From positions 6,138,001 through 6,202,000 of the forward strand of contig NZ_CP114065.1 of the NCBI RefSeq assembly GCF_027627575.1: a DNA stretch of 64,000 nucleotides. The letters run 5' to 3'. Shown in pieces: positions 44,056 to 52,847 of the stretch. The position numbers and the translations under genes were made by a program. This DNA comes from Kribbella sp. CA-293567 (GTDB lineage Bacteria > Actinomycetota > Actinomycetes > Propionibacteriales > Kribbellaceae). Numbering within the stretch: position 1 is the first letter of the stretch; every line of letters begins with the position of its first letter. The notes under the pieces are model-generated. The model was given only the letters and a program-made list of their open reading frames with translations, had not been told where the DNA came from and searched no databases.

Positions 44056-44601
44056 CTACCTGCGCCGTACGGCGTCGAGCGCCTGGGTGGGGACGAGGCG
44101 GGAGTTGTAGACCTCGGTACGGCGGCGCGGCGCGTCGAGCGGGTGTTCGGCCAGCTCCAGGAAGTCGGCGCCGACCCGGTCGATGGTGCCGGTGATCGGG
44201 TTTCCCCCACAGAACAACGTCACCGGTGAACGGTCCCGGGCGATTCCGCGCAGCAAGTGCGCCAGCCCGAGCTTGGCCGCGACGGCCCCCTCGGCCGGCT
44301 CCGCGAACGGGCCGAGCCCATGGACGGCGGTGAGTGCCGTGTCTGGGATCAGCCATTCCTCATAGCGCTCGGCCTCCAGCAGCAGACAGTCCTTACCGAC
44401 TCGGCTGAGCGTGCCCTGGACCGGGTCCGCGTGCCGCAGCTCCACCCGGATCGGTGTCCCGACGGCACCCCGCAGACGGTCGAGCACGGTGATCTTGCCG
44501 ACCTCGGCCCTGATCCGGTCCGCCACCTCGCCGTAGAGATCGCCGTCCTGCAGAGCTTCGAACTGCGACTCCAGGTCGGCGAACAGGGCTTCCAGACGCA
44601 T
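44056..44601 (-). CDS. Conserved actinobacterial LSm-like protein
   Basis: In this 181-residue protein a helical N-terminus (MRLEALFADLESQFEALQDG) is followed by two small beta-barrel-like repeats (GTPIRVELRHADPVQGTLSR, and TLFCGGNPITGTIDRVGADF). Both resemble Sm-type folds by eye. Homologues are widespread in actinobacteria and frequently mislabelled as Fis regulators; I see no Fis helix-turn-helix. Function is unknown. It sits convergently between the HTH and LysM genes. Confidence 0.7.
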   Translation of the reverse strand: MRLEALFADLESQFEALQDGDLYGEVADRIRAEVGKITVLDRLRGAVGTPIRVELRHADPVQGTLSRVGKDCLLLEAERYEEWLIPDTALTAVHGLGPFAEPAEGAVAAKLGLAHLLRGIARDRSPVTLFCGGNPITGTIDRVGADFLELAEHPLDAPRRRTEVYNSRLVPTQALDAVRRR

Positions 44602-44729
44602 GCCGTGAACCTACCCGGCCGAGCGGTCACGAGCACACAGCGTCGATCACTTCGACACTGCGTGACACTGTTCGGCGGTTTCGGACTTGCCAAAGGCGGT
44701 CTAGTCAGGTCTATATTGATCAAGCCAAC

Positions 44730-44743
44730 GCAAACTGACGCAA
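44730..44743 (+). promoter_or_regulatory. Copy 3 of a shared element, LysM promoter region
   Basis: GCAAACTGACGCAA lies 25 bp upstream of the LysM start, overlapping a short direct repeat ACGCAAACT (44729-44737 and 44739-44747). It is almost identical to the element upstream of the small HTH gene. Confidence 0.35.
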
Positions 44744-44768
44744 ACTCATAGGTCGGAGGTCAAAGCCG

Positions 44769-46046
44769 ATGAACGCAACGATTCGGGGACTCAAGGGATT
44801 GCTCGCGCTCAGCGCTCTGGCCGTCCTCGGCCTGCTGCTGCGCTGGGTGACCTCGGGCTCGATCGCCGCGGCGACCACCCACGACCTGACCTCGATGGCC
44901 TCACTCACGATCGGCGCGGTGGCCTGGGTCGCCTACGGCTGGCTCGTCGTCGCGGTGCTCGCCACAGTCCTGGAGCAAGCCCCCGGAGCCCTTGGTCGCG
45001 GTGCCTCGGTGGTCGCCACCCGCATCACGTCCCAAGGCTCGCGAGCCCTGCTCCGCTCGGCTCTAGGGGTAGCGGCGGTCACGCCACTCACCGTGGGCAT
45101 CGCCCAAGCGACGCCCGGAGACGGCCCGTACCGCGACACCGAGCCCCGCTCGACCGTTCAGCTCACCGGCGACTCCACCGCCGCCGGTATTCGCCCGTGG
45201 ACCTCTGTCGAGCCCCGCTCGAGGATCAGCCTTACGGGGGAAGCCCGTACCGCGGGTCGGTCTAGCGCGCCGCAGCCTGCCTCACCTCAGACGCAGACAA
45301 CCCGGGCGACTCGTGGCGGCGCCGAGGTGCGGTCAGCCCCTGCCGCACAGATTTCGCCGTCCGGCGCCCGCCCGTGGAGCGCGGTCGAGCCTCGGTCGAC
45401 CGTCGAGATCGGCGGCGCGCCGGACAGCTTCTCGCACTCGCGGTCCAGCGAGTCGCGTCCTGCCGAGGACTCACCGGCTGACTGGCGGGCTACCGAGAAG
45501 CCGTCCTCGATCGAGGTGACCGGGGAGGGCGCCGAGAAGCCTCCGGTCGCCTCCTCGCACTCGCGATCCAGCGGGTCGCTTCCTGCCGAGGACTCACCCG
45601 CTGGTCGCCCGGCTGCCGAGAAGCCGTCCTACATTGAGGTGACCGGGGAGGCGATCGAGAAGCCTCCGGTCAGCTCGACCCGGACCGGTGGTGAGCCTCG
45701 TACACCGCCCGCGAGTGGTAAGCCCGTGCAGAAGCGGCCGAGCGGACCAGTCGCCGTGCCGGATCGTCCGACCGCCGGCGCTCCGACTCGCTACACGCAT
45801 CTGCAGTCGGGCCGGCTCACCCGCTCCGCCTCTCACCTCGTCAAGCAAGGCGACTCGCTCTGGTCCATCGCGGCCGCCGAACTGGGCCCCACCGCGACCG
45901 ACGAAGCGATCGCCGCCCGCTGGCCGCAGTGGTACGCCGCCAACCGCCACCTGATCGGTCCAACCCCCGACCTGATCCACCCCGGCCAGGTGCTTACCGC
46001 GCCGGCGCCGGTCCACCCCGTGCCGCCAACCCACCAGGAGAAGTGA
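44769..46046 (+). CDS. LysM-domain membrane protein with internal repeats
   Basis: The 425-residue protein has two N-terminal membrane helices (about 8-28 and 45-70) and a long low-complexity extracytoplasmic region (about 110-345) built of repeats such as EPRSTVQLTG, EPRSRISLTG and IEVTGE. A C-terminal LysM domain follows (HLVKQGDSLWSIAAAELG, with the C-terminal IHPGQVLTAP). LysM binds peptidoglycan, so the protein should span membrane and wall. The ATG at 44769 follows GGAGGT. The next gene begins one base after its stop. Confidence 0.88.
   Translation: MNATIRGLKGLLALSALAVLGLLLRWVTSGSIAAATTHDLTSMASLTIGAVAWVAYGWLVVAVLATVLEQAPGALGRGASVVATRITSQGSRALLRSALGVAAVTPLTVGIAQATPGDGPYRDTEPRSTVQLTGDSTAAGIRPWTSVEPRSRISLTGEARTAGRSSAPQPASPQTQTTRATRGGAEVRSAPAAQISPSGARPWSAVEPRSTVEIGGAPDSFSHSRSSESRPAEDSPADWRATEKPSSIEVTGEGAEKPPVASSHSRSSGSLPAEDSPAGRPAAEKPSYIEVTGEAIEKPPVSSTRTGGEPRTPPASGKPVQKRPSGPVAVPDRPTAGAPTRYTHLQSGRLTRSASHLVKQGDSLWSIAAAELGPTATDEAIAARWPQWYAANRHLIGPTPDLIHPGQVLTAPAPVHPVPPTHQEK
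45432..45677 (+). repeat. Two tandem 123-bp in-frame repeats in the LysM gene
   Basis: Units at 45432-45554 and 45555-45677 each encode 41 residues beginning SHSRSS and containing PAEDSPA and IEVTGE. They have diverged by several substitutions, so the duplication is not recent. They lengthen the wall-spanning linker. Confidence 0.8.
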
Positions 46047-46047
46047 C

Positions 46048-46572
46048 ATGAGCAACCACGCCACCCTCACCGCCGTCCGATCCCTACCGGCCCCGGCCAC
46101 GCGCATATCCCGGCGCCGCGTCCACGCCGCAACCCCCATCACACAAGGCGCTCTGGCCCTGCACTACCAAGATGCGCCAGAGCTCCATCCCGTCCCGACG
46201 CCGCCAGTACTGCGGCTGGTCCCGACCGGCCCGTCGCTGCCGGACGCCCAAGCCTGGGCGACTCGCCTGGTGCAGGCAGTCGCCGAAGTACTCGCCGGTG
46301 ATCGCCCGATCGGGCAGTTGATCCGGTTCACCGACACGGTCGTGTTCAGCGATCTCAACCGGCGGGTCCGGGTCCTCGGCCTGACCACGACCGCCAACGG
46401 CCGCAGCACCAAGGAGCGCAGCGCCGTCCGCTCGGTCCACGTCTTCAGCCCTGCGACGGAGGTCGCGGAGGTCTCTGCCCATATCCGCTACGGCGACCGG
46501 TCCCGCGCGATGGCACTCCGTCTCGAGGTGCACCGAAACCGCTGGATCTGCACCGCTCTCGAACTCGGCTGA
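46048..46572 (+). CDS. Rv3235-family protein (DUF6459-like)
   Basis: The 174-residue protein has the C-terminal block of this family: VRSVHVFSPATEVAEVSAHI, RAMALRLEVHRNRWICTALE, preceded by ATRLVQAVAEVLAGDRPIGQ. In other actinobacteria it lies near secA, and it is of unknown function. The basic, disordered N-terminus (about 40 residues) has no signal peptide. Its ATG starts one base after the LysM stop, so both are in one operon. Confidence 0.82.
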   Translation: MSNHATLTAVRSLPAPATRISRRRVHAATPITQGALALHYQDAPELHPVPTPPVLRLVPTGPSLPDAQAWATRLVQAVAEVLAGDRPIGQLIRFTDTVVFSDLNRRVRVLGLTTTANGRSTKERSAVRSVHVFSPATEVAEVSAHIRYGDRSRAMALRLEVHRNRWICTALELG

Positions 46573-46697
46573 CCTCCACGGCGTCGTACCGGTGCGCAAC
46601 CCGATCGTGCAGTCGCTGTCACGAAGCTGTCGTACGACCGGGCGTAGCGTTGCGAGGTCGGTCAGGGGGATCGATCCAGTCCGTTCCGGGGGAACGT

Positions 46698-47702
46698 ATG
46701 CACAACAGCACCACCACCGGCCACGCCCACGCCGACGCCGACGCCGACGAGAGCAGTGAGCGCACACCGACCGGTTCCGACCAGCTCATGCTCAGGCCGG
46801 AGGAGCAGATTCAGCTGACGCCGGCCGAGTTGGCACGACTCCTGCCTCGGGGTGGGAAGCAGCGTTGGTCGGAGCGAGTGCCGGCGCTGTATCCGCTGGC
46901 AGTGCGGTACCACCGGGCTCGGCGAAGAGTGGAGTGGCTGCGATCCGATACGCCGTACGCGCGGATCAGGCAGGGGGAAGATCTGCCGGTTCGAGTGAAG
47001 CGGCACAACTCGCTGCTGCTGCGCCAGCTCGGCGAGACCGACATGTGGATGCAGCACAACAAGGTGACCAACCTGAAGCTTGCCTGCGCGCAAGTCGACG
47101 GCGTACTGATCAGGCCGGGTAAGACGTTCTCCTTCAACAAACTGGTCGGCAACGCGACGCGGCGCAAGGGCTACGTGAAGGGCATGCGCCTGTCCAACGG
47201 CGAGGCGCGCTCAGGCATCGGCGGCGGGATCTGCCAGCTGGCGAATCTGCTGCACTGGATGGCTCTGCACTCACCTCTCACAGTGACCCAGCGCTCGACC
47301 CACAGCTTCGATCCGTTCCCGGACAACGGCCGCGTGCTTCCGTGGGGAGTCGGCTGCAGCATCGTTTACAACTATGTCGATCTCCAGTTCCGCAACGACA
47401 CCGACCAGACCTTCCAGCTCCGAGTCGGCGTCGGCGAGCGCTACCTGGAAGGCGAGATCCGTGCCGAACAACCCACCACCCGGTCCTACCGCGTCTTCGC
47501 CCGCGGCGAACGCTTCCTCCGCGCCGGCACCAATTACTACCGCCGCAACGAGATCTGGCGAACCGTCCGAGACCGCCGTACCGGCGCCTCCCTCGAAACC
47601 CACCTGATCCGCGAGAACGTTGCCCTGGTCAAGTACGTCCCCACCGAGGCCGACATCCTCGATGTAACCCTTCCCCTCGATCAGCAGCCGACTACCGGCT
47701 GA
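46698..47702 (+). CDS. VanW-family protein
   Basis: The 334-residue protein has the VanW domain: GKTFSFNKLVGNATRRKGY, GIGGGICQLANLLHWMALHS and DLQFRNDTDQTFQLRV. VanW occurs in some vancomycin-resistance clusters but its biochemical role is unknown. The N-terminus (1-35) is low complexity, with an HADADADE run from a GACGCC-type repeat, and has no signal peptide. The ATG at 46698 follows GGGGGAA. No vanHAX genes are nearby, so resistance should not be inferred. Confidence 0.88.
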   Translation: MHNSTTTGHAHADADADESSERTPTGSDQLMLRPEEQIQLTPAELARLLPRGGKQRWSERVPALYPLAVRYHRARRRVEWLRSDTPYARIRQGEDLPVRVKRHNSLLLRQLGETDMWMQHNKVTNLKLACAQVDGVLIRPGKTFSFNKLVGNATRRKGYVKGMRLSNGEARSGIGGGICQLANLLHWMALHSPLTVTQRSTHSFDPFPDNGRVLPWGVGCSIVYNYVDLQFRNDTDQTFQLRVGVGERYLEGEIRAEQPTTRSYRVFARGERFLRAGTNYYRRNEIWRTVRDRRTGASLETHLIRENVALVKYVPTEADILDVTLPLDQQPTTG

Positions 47703-47764
47703 ACTCTTTCGTCCGCCTGGCGGTAGAGGGCGACCACACACCACTCGCCACCCGCAGTCCCGGC

Positions 47765-47889
47765 GGGTCGGCTTGTGCTTGAGCTTGGTGGGTCGGCTTG
47801 TGCTTGAGCTTGGTGGGTCGGCTTGTGCTTGAGCTAGGCGGGTCGGCTTGTGCTTGAGCTGGGCGGGTCGGGGTGTGCTTGAGCTGGGC
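47765..47889 (+). repeat. Five tandem copies of a 25-bp intergenic repeat
   Basis: Units of the form GGGTCGGCTTGTGCTTGAGC plus five bases recur head to tail with an exact 25-bp period at 47765, 47790, 47815, 47840 and 47865. Later copies drift towards the AraC side. They fill half of the gap between the VanW and AraC genes. The period is not a multiple of three and there are no unique spacers, so this is neither a coding repeat nor a CRISPR array. Confidence 0.92.
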
Positions 47890-47956
47890 GGGTGGTGCTC
47901 GTCGGAAACGGGGCTCGGGTAGGAGGCGAAGGAATGTCGGTGGGGGGTTGCAGACT

Positions 47957-48652
47957 GTGGGGGTGGGTTTGGAGACGGTTTATCGGGAGCGGGCGGCGGT
48001 GTTGCCGGGGGCTGTGTTGTGGGCTCGTACTGCGGATGGTGAGGCTTATCGGGTTTTGCCGGACGGGTGTATGGATCTGCTGTGGATCGAGGGGGAGCTT
48101 GCGGTGGCTGGGCCTGACAGCCGGGCGCATGTGGGGGCTGCTGAGGCTGGGGTTCGGATTGCGGGGTTGAGGTTTGCGCCGGGGGCGGCGCCGGGGTTTC
48201 TGGGGGTTCCTGCTCGGGAGGTGCTGGATCGGCTGGTGCCGTTGAGTGAGGTGTGGTCGCCGGGGCGGAGTCGGCGGTTGGCGGATCGGATCGGGCGGGC
48301 TGCGGTTCCGGCGTTGGCTCTGGAGGAGGTTGCGGCCGAGGTGTTCGAGGTGGCGCCTGATCGGCTGGTGGGGCAGGTGGTGCGCGGGGTTCGGCGGGGG
48401 TTGGCGGTGCCGGATCTGGCGGGCAGTGTCGGGTTGAGTGAGCGGCAGTTGTATCGGCGGTGTCTGGATGCGTTCGGGTACGGGCCGAAGATGCTGGATC
48501 GGGTGTTGCGGCTGAATGTCGCGCTGGATCGGGCGCGGGCGGGGTTGTCGTTCGCGGAGGTTGCCGCGCGGACGGGGTACGCGGATCAGGCTCACTTCAC
48601 TCGCGAGGTGAAGGCGCTGGCGGGTGTGCCGCCGCGAACCTTGCTGGCCTGA
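47957..48652 (+). CDS. AraC-family transcriptional regulator
   Basis: The N-terminal sensor (about 5-120) resembles DUF6597-type domains (YRVLPDGCMDLLWIEGEL, RFAPGAAPGFLGVP). The C-terminal AraC double helix-turn-helix spans about 140-231 (VPDLAGSVGLSERQLYRRCL, LSFAEVAARTGYADQAHFTR). Starts at GTG 47957 or 47963 both fit; upstream sequence is repeat-like. The coding strand is unusually G-rich (many GGG, GGT and GTT codons), unlike neighbouring C-ending genes. It is followed closely by the APH-fold kinase gene, a possible operon. Confidence 0.85.
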   Translation: MGVGLETVYRERAAVLPGAVLWARTADGEAYRVLPDGCMDLLWIEGELAVAGPDSRAHVGAAEAGVRIAGLRFAPGAAPGFLGVPAREVLDRLVPLSEVWSPGRSRRLADRIGRAAVPALALEEVAAEVFEVAPDRLVGQVVRGVRRGLAVPDLAGSVGLSERQLYRRCLDAFGYGPKMLDRVLRLNVALDRARAGLSFAEVAARTGYADQAHFTREVKALAGVPPRTLLA

Positions 48653-48662
48653 CAATCGAGGT

Positions 48663-49745
48663 ATGAGTTTCTCGTACGACGCAGCCCGCGGTGCCGGACG
48701 TGGCAGGCCGGCCACGCCGCTTCGTCACAATCTGCTGAACGCTGTCACCGCGAAGGTCGAGCGGGTCACTGGCGAGGACGGCAATACGTTCATCCGCAAA
48801 GAGCTTCGTCGGCCGTGTGCAGCGGGAGTTGGTGGCGCGGGCGAGGTGGGGCTGGGTGGGTGGGCGGCTTCTGAGGCGCCTCGGCATTGGAACTACTGGC
48901 GGCGTGAGGTTGAGGTCTATCGGGACGCTGGGGTGCGGGAGCGGTTGACCGGGACCGGGTTGGGGCTGCCGGAGGGTGGGGTGGAGGAGTTCTCCGGGGG
49001 CGCGGTGCTTTGGCTGGAGGATGTCGCTGGTCGGCCGGGGACGGAGTTCGCGTTGGCGGATCACGCTGCGCTGGCGCTCGGGTGCGGACGGTGGCAGGCG
49101 AGGCCGGCGCCGGAGCGGGAGTGGACGTCGACGGGGTTCCTGCGGGACTACTCGACCACCCGGGACGTGCCTTGGGAGGTGCTCGATGACGATGCGGCGT
49201 GGAGGCAGCCGCTGGTGGCCGACAGCTGGCCGGCGGGCTTGCGAAGGGCCTGGGCAGAGTTGGTGGCGCATCGCGGCGAACTGCTGACGATTGTCGAGCA
49301 GTCGCCGCGAGCTCAGTGTCATCTCGATCTGTGGGTGTCGAACGTGATCCGTCGGCCGGACGGTGAGATCGCCTTGCTGGATTGGGCTTTCACCGGGGAC
49401 GGAGCGCTCGGTGAGGACATCGGCAATCACATTCCCGATGCGGTGTTCGATCTGTTCTGGCCGGCCGAGCGGATCGGTGAGCTGGCGGAGACCTGTCTCG
49501 GCAGCTACCTGGAAGGCCTTCGTGAGGGTGGTTGGCGGGGCGAGCCGGCGGTCGTACGGCGGGCAGTGATGGCGTCGATGGTCAAGTACGCCTGGTTGCT
49601 TCCTCTGGTGCTCGCCAAAGCCGCCAACCCGTCACACGCGGCGTACCACCAGCAGGTGGACAGTCAGCGGCTCTTCCAGCAGCGCGGGTTGGCGTTCGAG
49701 TTCGTGGCCGACTGGGCTGCTGAAGCGCTCAAAGGACGACGGTGA
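48663..49745 (+). CDS. Aminoglycoside-phosphotransferase-fold (APH) kinase
   Basis: The 360-residue protein has the APH active site: CHLDLWVSNVIRR (catalytic Asp and metal-binding Asn) and LLDWAFTGDGALGEDIGNHI (second metal-binding Asp). The N-lobe is weak. The family also phosphorylates choline, homoserine, fructosamine and antibiotics, so drug resistance is not implied. The first half shares the G-rich coding strand of the AraC gene. Its 3' end overlaps the convergent Tat-exported protein gene by 17 bp (49729-49745). Confidence 0.82.
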   Translation: MSFSYDAARGAGRGRPATPLRHNLLNAVTAKVERVTGEDGNTFIRKELRRPCAAGVGGAGEVGLGGWAASEAPRHWNYWRREVEVYRDAGVRERLTGTGLGLPEGGVEEFSGGAVLWLEDVAGRPGTEFALADHAALALGCGRWQARPAPEREWTSTGFLRDYSTTRDVPWEVLDDDAAWRQPLVADSWPAGLRRAWAELVAHRGELLTIVEQSPRAQCHLDLWVSNVIRRPDGEIALLDWAFTGDGALGEDIGNHIPDAVFDLFWPAERIGELAETCLGSYLEGLREGGWRGEPAVVRRAVMASMVKYAWLLPLVLAKAANPSHAAYHQQVDSQRLFQQRGLAFEFVADWAAEALKGRR

Positions 49746-51771
49746 AACCTCCCGGCAAGACGGGTGCGCTGAAGGTCTTCGCTGTCGTGGTGAACCGGGA
49801 TTTGAGCTTGCCGCTGCTGTCGTAGGCCGTCACTACACTGCGTCGGCTGGTGGCACGTGTGACCTTGTACGAGCGTGGGTGGGTGTCGGCGCTACTCAGC
49901 AGGGCGGTTGTGCCCAGCTGGAGCTTGGAGATGAGTGGCAGGAGCAGTACTGCGTCCACTCGCCGGCCAGCGGCAGATGAAGCGCCGGAAGCCGACGTGC
50001 CCGCAAGAGGCGCAGCGGTCGCGGTCAACTGAGTCGCACCGGGCGGAAGTACTCGCGGCAGAGTGCGTGGAAGGAGCGCGCCCGGAGCCGCCGACTCGCC
50101 CTGCGGGCCGCCGGTGCCGTGGTTGAGCGAGCCAAGGACGCGGTTGTTGCTTGACCACGTCGTTCGACCCGCCTCGCGGTCGGGAACCACGTCGATGACG
50201 GGCAGCGCCAACTGCGGCTGGTCGGAGCTGGGCAGCGTCCACGTCGCGGTGCTGCCAGACGTGAAGGCGACGTAGGAGTTGTTGCTCCATTGGGATTCGC
50301 CGGTCCAGGGAGACTGCGGGGTGACGATCGTGGCTCCTGCAGAAAGAGTTGCCGCCTCTGCCTCGACGGTGTGCAGGCCGGCCAGGGTCCGGGGCGCGGG
50401 CCCGAGAGTGCGAGCCTGCTTGGCCAGCGACGGGTTGGCGTCCAGGGCCAGCATGGAGAGCAGCCCGTGGATGGTGGATTCGGCGCCGGAGTTGCGGTTG
50501 ATCACGCCCTCGCCGGAGATTCCGTCGTAGGTGCGGCCGGTAGCCGGGTCGTACATCGGCGCCCCGGCCGGGTTCGCGCCGAAGTACCAGGCGGCGACGA
50601 AAGCGGCGACCTGTCGAAGGCCGGGACGGTCCGCAACTTCAGCGACTCCCAGCAGGGCTTGCAACCGAGCATCGACTCCGTACGCGATCTGGGTGCGGTC
50701 GATCGGTGCAGGCAGCCAGCCGTTGTCCGGACCGCCTGCAGTCATCAGCAGCGGAGTGAACCCGGCAGTGTCACCAAGCGCCGGGCCAAGCAGCCGCGGC
50801 GACCGCAGTACTGCGGAAGCAGCCGCCAGCGCTGACGACATCTGTGCACCCCACGCGTGCCAATCCGAGATGGACTCACCCCAAGGCAGCAGCGCCCGGA
50901 ACGGCCAAGTCCGAGTGTCCCCCGCACCCATCGCGGCGACAGCCTCGGCGAAGCGTTCCAACGCCCGCCGTGCGCGAGCAGAGCGACCATCAGAACCAAC
51001 ATAGGCGGCCAACCCGAGCACTGCTTCAGATGTCGCGTCAGCACCGGCAACGATCAGCCACGCCGGGACACGGCGTCCGTCAACGACGTTCCACTGGCCG
51101 TAGTGCACCAGCACCTGCCGCTCCAGCGCAGCGATCGCCAACTCGAGCCGCGCCCGCAGGAACGCGGCAAACCTACGGTCGACAGAGCGGAAGACCGCGT
51201 ACCCCTCCCCCAGCGCCCAGACCGTCCTAGCCAGCCAGTACGACGCGGCAGAGTCCGACGGGTCAGGCAACTCCACGGGGTCAGCGCTGGGGTTGAGCGT
51301 GCCATCCGGCTGCATCCACAGCACCACGTTGCCCGCGTTGACTCCATCGGTCGTCTGCAGGAACGTCAGCCCCCGCAACAGCCCGTACGCCGCCTGCCGG
51401 CTGTGCGCGTCGCCCATCGCCGAGTAGTGCCGCAGGTAGACGACCGCAGCGCGGGCAAGGTCGTCAGCGTTGTAGGCGCCTTGCCCGTAGGTGTTGGTCG
51501 AGGGGTCGAAGGTCCCGCCCCCGATGCGGGCATAGGAGCCGTCGTCCCGGCGATCGGCATACGTCCACAGCACTCCCACCGGCCCCGACCCGTACGTCGA
51601 GTGCCCGGCTGCCGAAGGTGGAGAGACGGCATCACCCAGGTAGTCGAGGTGAGCCAGGTTGGTCAATGAAGGCGAACCGGCAGACGTGGCGGAGGCGGAG
51701 ACAGCCGGAACACCGGAGACAGCGGCAGCGGCGAGCGACCCGCCGAGGACGGCGCGACGGCTGACCGTCAT
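49729..51771 (-). CDS. Tat-exported putative alpha/alpha-toroid glycosidase with C-terminal module, mannoside operon
   Basis: The N-terminus MTVSRRAVLGGSLAAAAV is a twin-arginine signal. Residues about 40-470 are helix-rich with six-hairpin-like blocks (YWLARTVWALGEGYAVFRSV, ESISDWHAWGAQMSSALAAA, NRNSGAESTIHGLLSMLALD), as in alpha/alpha-toroid glycosidases. I cannot assign a GH family or catalytic residues. Residues about 480-620 look like a beta-sandwich carbohydrate-binding module (WSNNSYVAFTSGSTATWTLP). At 680 residues it is the last gene of the LacI-ABC-GH130 operon and overlaps the GH130 stop (ATGA). A role in releasing manno-oligosaccharides outside the cell is inferred from context. 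Confidence 0.7.
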   Translation of the reverse strand: MTVSRRAVLGGSLAAAAVSGVPAVSASATSAGSPSLTNLAHLDYLGDAVSPPSAAGHSTYGSGPVGVLWTYADRRDDGSYARIGGGTFDPSTNTYGQGAYNADDLARAAVVYLRHYSAMGDAHSRQAAYGLLRGLTFLQTTDGVNAGNVVLWMQPDGTLNPSADPVELPDPSDSAASYWLARTVWALGEGYAVFRSVDRRFAAFLRARLELAIAALERQVLVHYGQWNVVDGRRVPAWLIVAGADATSEAVLGLAAYVGSDGRSARARRALERFAEAVAAMGAGDTRTWPFRALLPWGESISDWHAWGAQMSSALAAASAVLRSPRLLGPALGDTAGFTPLLMTAGGPDNGWLPAPIDRTQIAYGVDARLQALLGVAEVADRPGLRQVAAFVAAWYFGANPAGAPMYDPATGRTYDGISGEGVINRNSGAESTIHGLLSMLALDANPSLAKQARTLGPAPRTLAGLHTVEAEAATLSAGATIVTPQSPWTGESQWSNNSYVAFTSGSTATWTLPSSDQPQLALPVIDVVPDREAGRTTWSSNNRVLGSLNHGTGGPQGESAAPGALLPRTLPRVLPPGATQLTATAAPLAGTSASGASSAAGRRVDAVLLLPLISKLQLGTTALLSSADTHPRSYKVTRATSRRSVVTAYDSSGKLKSRFTTTAKTFSAPVLPGGFTVVL

Positions 51772-52826
51772 GACAACCGGTCCAAGCGAGCTACGCCGAT
51801 CTTGGCATCGGCCATCCCGTAGAAGACGTAGTGCACCCCGTCGACCTCCTCGATCGCGGTCGGGAACACCACGTTGCCCACCGTGCCGATGCGTTCCTCC
51901 TCGGTCTCCGGGACCAGGATCGGCTCCTCGGTCCGCGCGATCACCCGGCTGACGTCCTCGAAGTCGAGCAACAGCGCACCCGCGGCGTAGCTGACCTTCT
52001 GCGTCGTCGGATCGAACCCCTGGGGCTGCTCGCCGGTCACGCCGTGATGGATGACGAGCCATCCCTCCGGCACCCGCAGCGGCGCGGGCCCGGCGCCGAT
52101 CTTGAGCTCCTCGAACGGGTACTCCGACATCGCCACCAGCCGGTGTCCACGCAGGTGCACCAGGTTGCGCAGATCGCGCTCGACCTCCGACACGGGCACG
52201 TACGAGATCCAGATCCCCGGCCGGTCGTCCTTCACCCCGGCCGGCAGGTGCACGCCCTCGCCCTCGCGGAACCAGCCCAGGTCCCACATCGGCCGATGCA
52301 GCATCGCGTACGCGGGCCGGCCGTCGGGACCGGGCACCGGCTCGGGGAAGAACACCGTGTCCTTGTTCGGGAACAGGTTGAGATCGGTGTCCAGGTCAGC
52401 CTGGTACTCGAAGTGCAACGGTCCCAACCGGGTCCAGGTCCGCAGGTCCTCCGAGACCGCCAGCGCCGGTTTCGGACCCAACGGACCGTAGGCGACGTAC
52501 GTCATCACGTGTTTGCCGAGCGACGGGATCCAGGTCACTCGGGGATCCTCGACACCCGCGTTGTTCAGCCCACGCTCCCAGCCCTCGTCGGGGGCCAGCA
52601 CCACACCTTCGCGGGACACCCCGGTCGGTACGCCGTCGGTCAGCGCCACCTCGGCCAGGCCGACGCGCGATACGTTGCCCGGAGCAACCAGTCGCGGCAG
52701 CAGGTACAGCCGTCCGTCCGGGGTGTGCCCCGAGGCGGGGTTCAGCACCCCTTCGGACTCCAGTTCGTTGCCTGGCTCCGGCGTCATCACGACACCGAGG
52801 CGCGTCAGAGTATAAGGAACAGTCAC
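51768..52826 (-). CDS. GH130-family mannoside phosphorylase/hydrolase
   Basis: This 352-residue five-bladed beta-propeller shows GH130 blocks: NPASGHTPDGRLYLLPR, the catalytic Asp in GVEDPRVTWI, DTVFFPEP and WLVIHHGV. GH130 enzymes phosphorolyse beta-mannosides to mannose 1-phosphate, or hydrolyse them in some subfamilies. No signal peptide is visible, so it acts inside on imported oligosaccharides. The start is GTG 52826 with AAAGGG upstream. It lies 21 bp after the MalG-type permease in the LacI-controlled operon. Confidence 0.9.
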   Translation of the reverse strand: MTVPYTLTRLGVVMTPEPGNELESEGVLNPASGHTPDGRLYLLPRLVAPGNVSRVGLAEVALTDGVPTGVSREGVVLAPDEGWERGLNNAGVEDPRVTWIPSLGKHVMTYVAYGPLGPKPALAVSEDLRTWTRLGPLHFEYQADLDTDLNLFPNKDTVFFPEPVPGPDGRPAYAMLHRPMWDLGWFREGEGVHLPAGVKDDRPGIWISYVPVSEVERDLRNLVHLRGHRLVAMSEYPFEELKIGAGPAPLRVPEGWLVIHHGVTGEQPQGFDPTTQKVSYAAGALLLDFEDVSRVIARTEEPILVPETEEERIGTVGNVVFPTAIEEVDGVHYVFYGMADAKIGVARLDRLS

Positions 52827-52847
52827 AGCGGAAGACCCTTTCGGAAA

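Noticed and set aside
47765..47889. CRISPR array interpretation of the 25-bp repeats
   Set aside because: The units abut with no unique spacers and no cas genes are present.
47834..48715. A Pro/Arg/Gln-rich minus-strand frame opposite the AraC gene
   Set aside because: It is the complement of the G-rich coding strand; the AraC helix-turn-helix on the plus strand explains the DNA.
46698..49745. Antibiotic-resistance cluster (VanW plus APH-fold kinase)
   Set aside because: No vanHAX or regulator pair is present, and the APH fold covers many metabolic kinases; nothing specific supports resistance.
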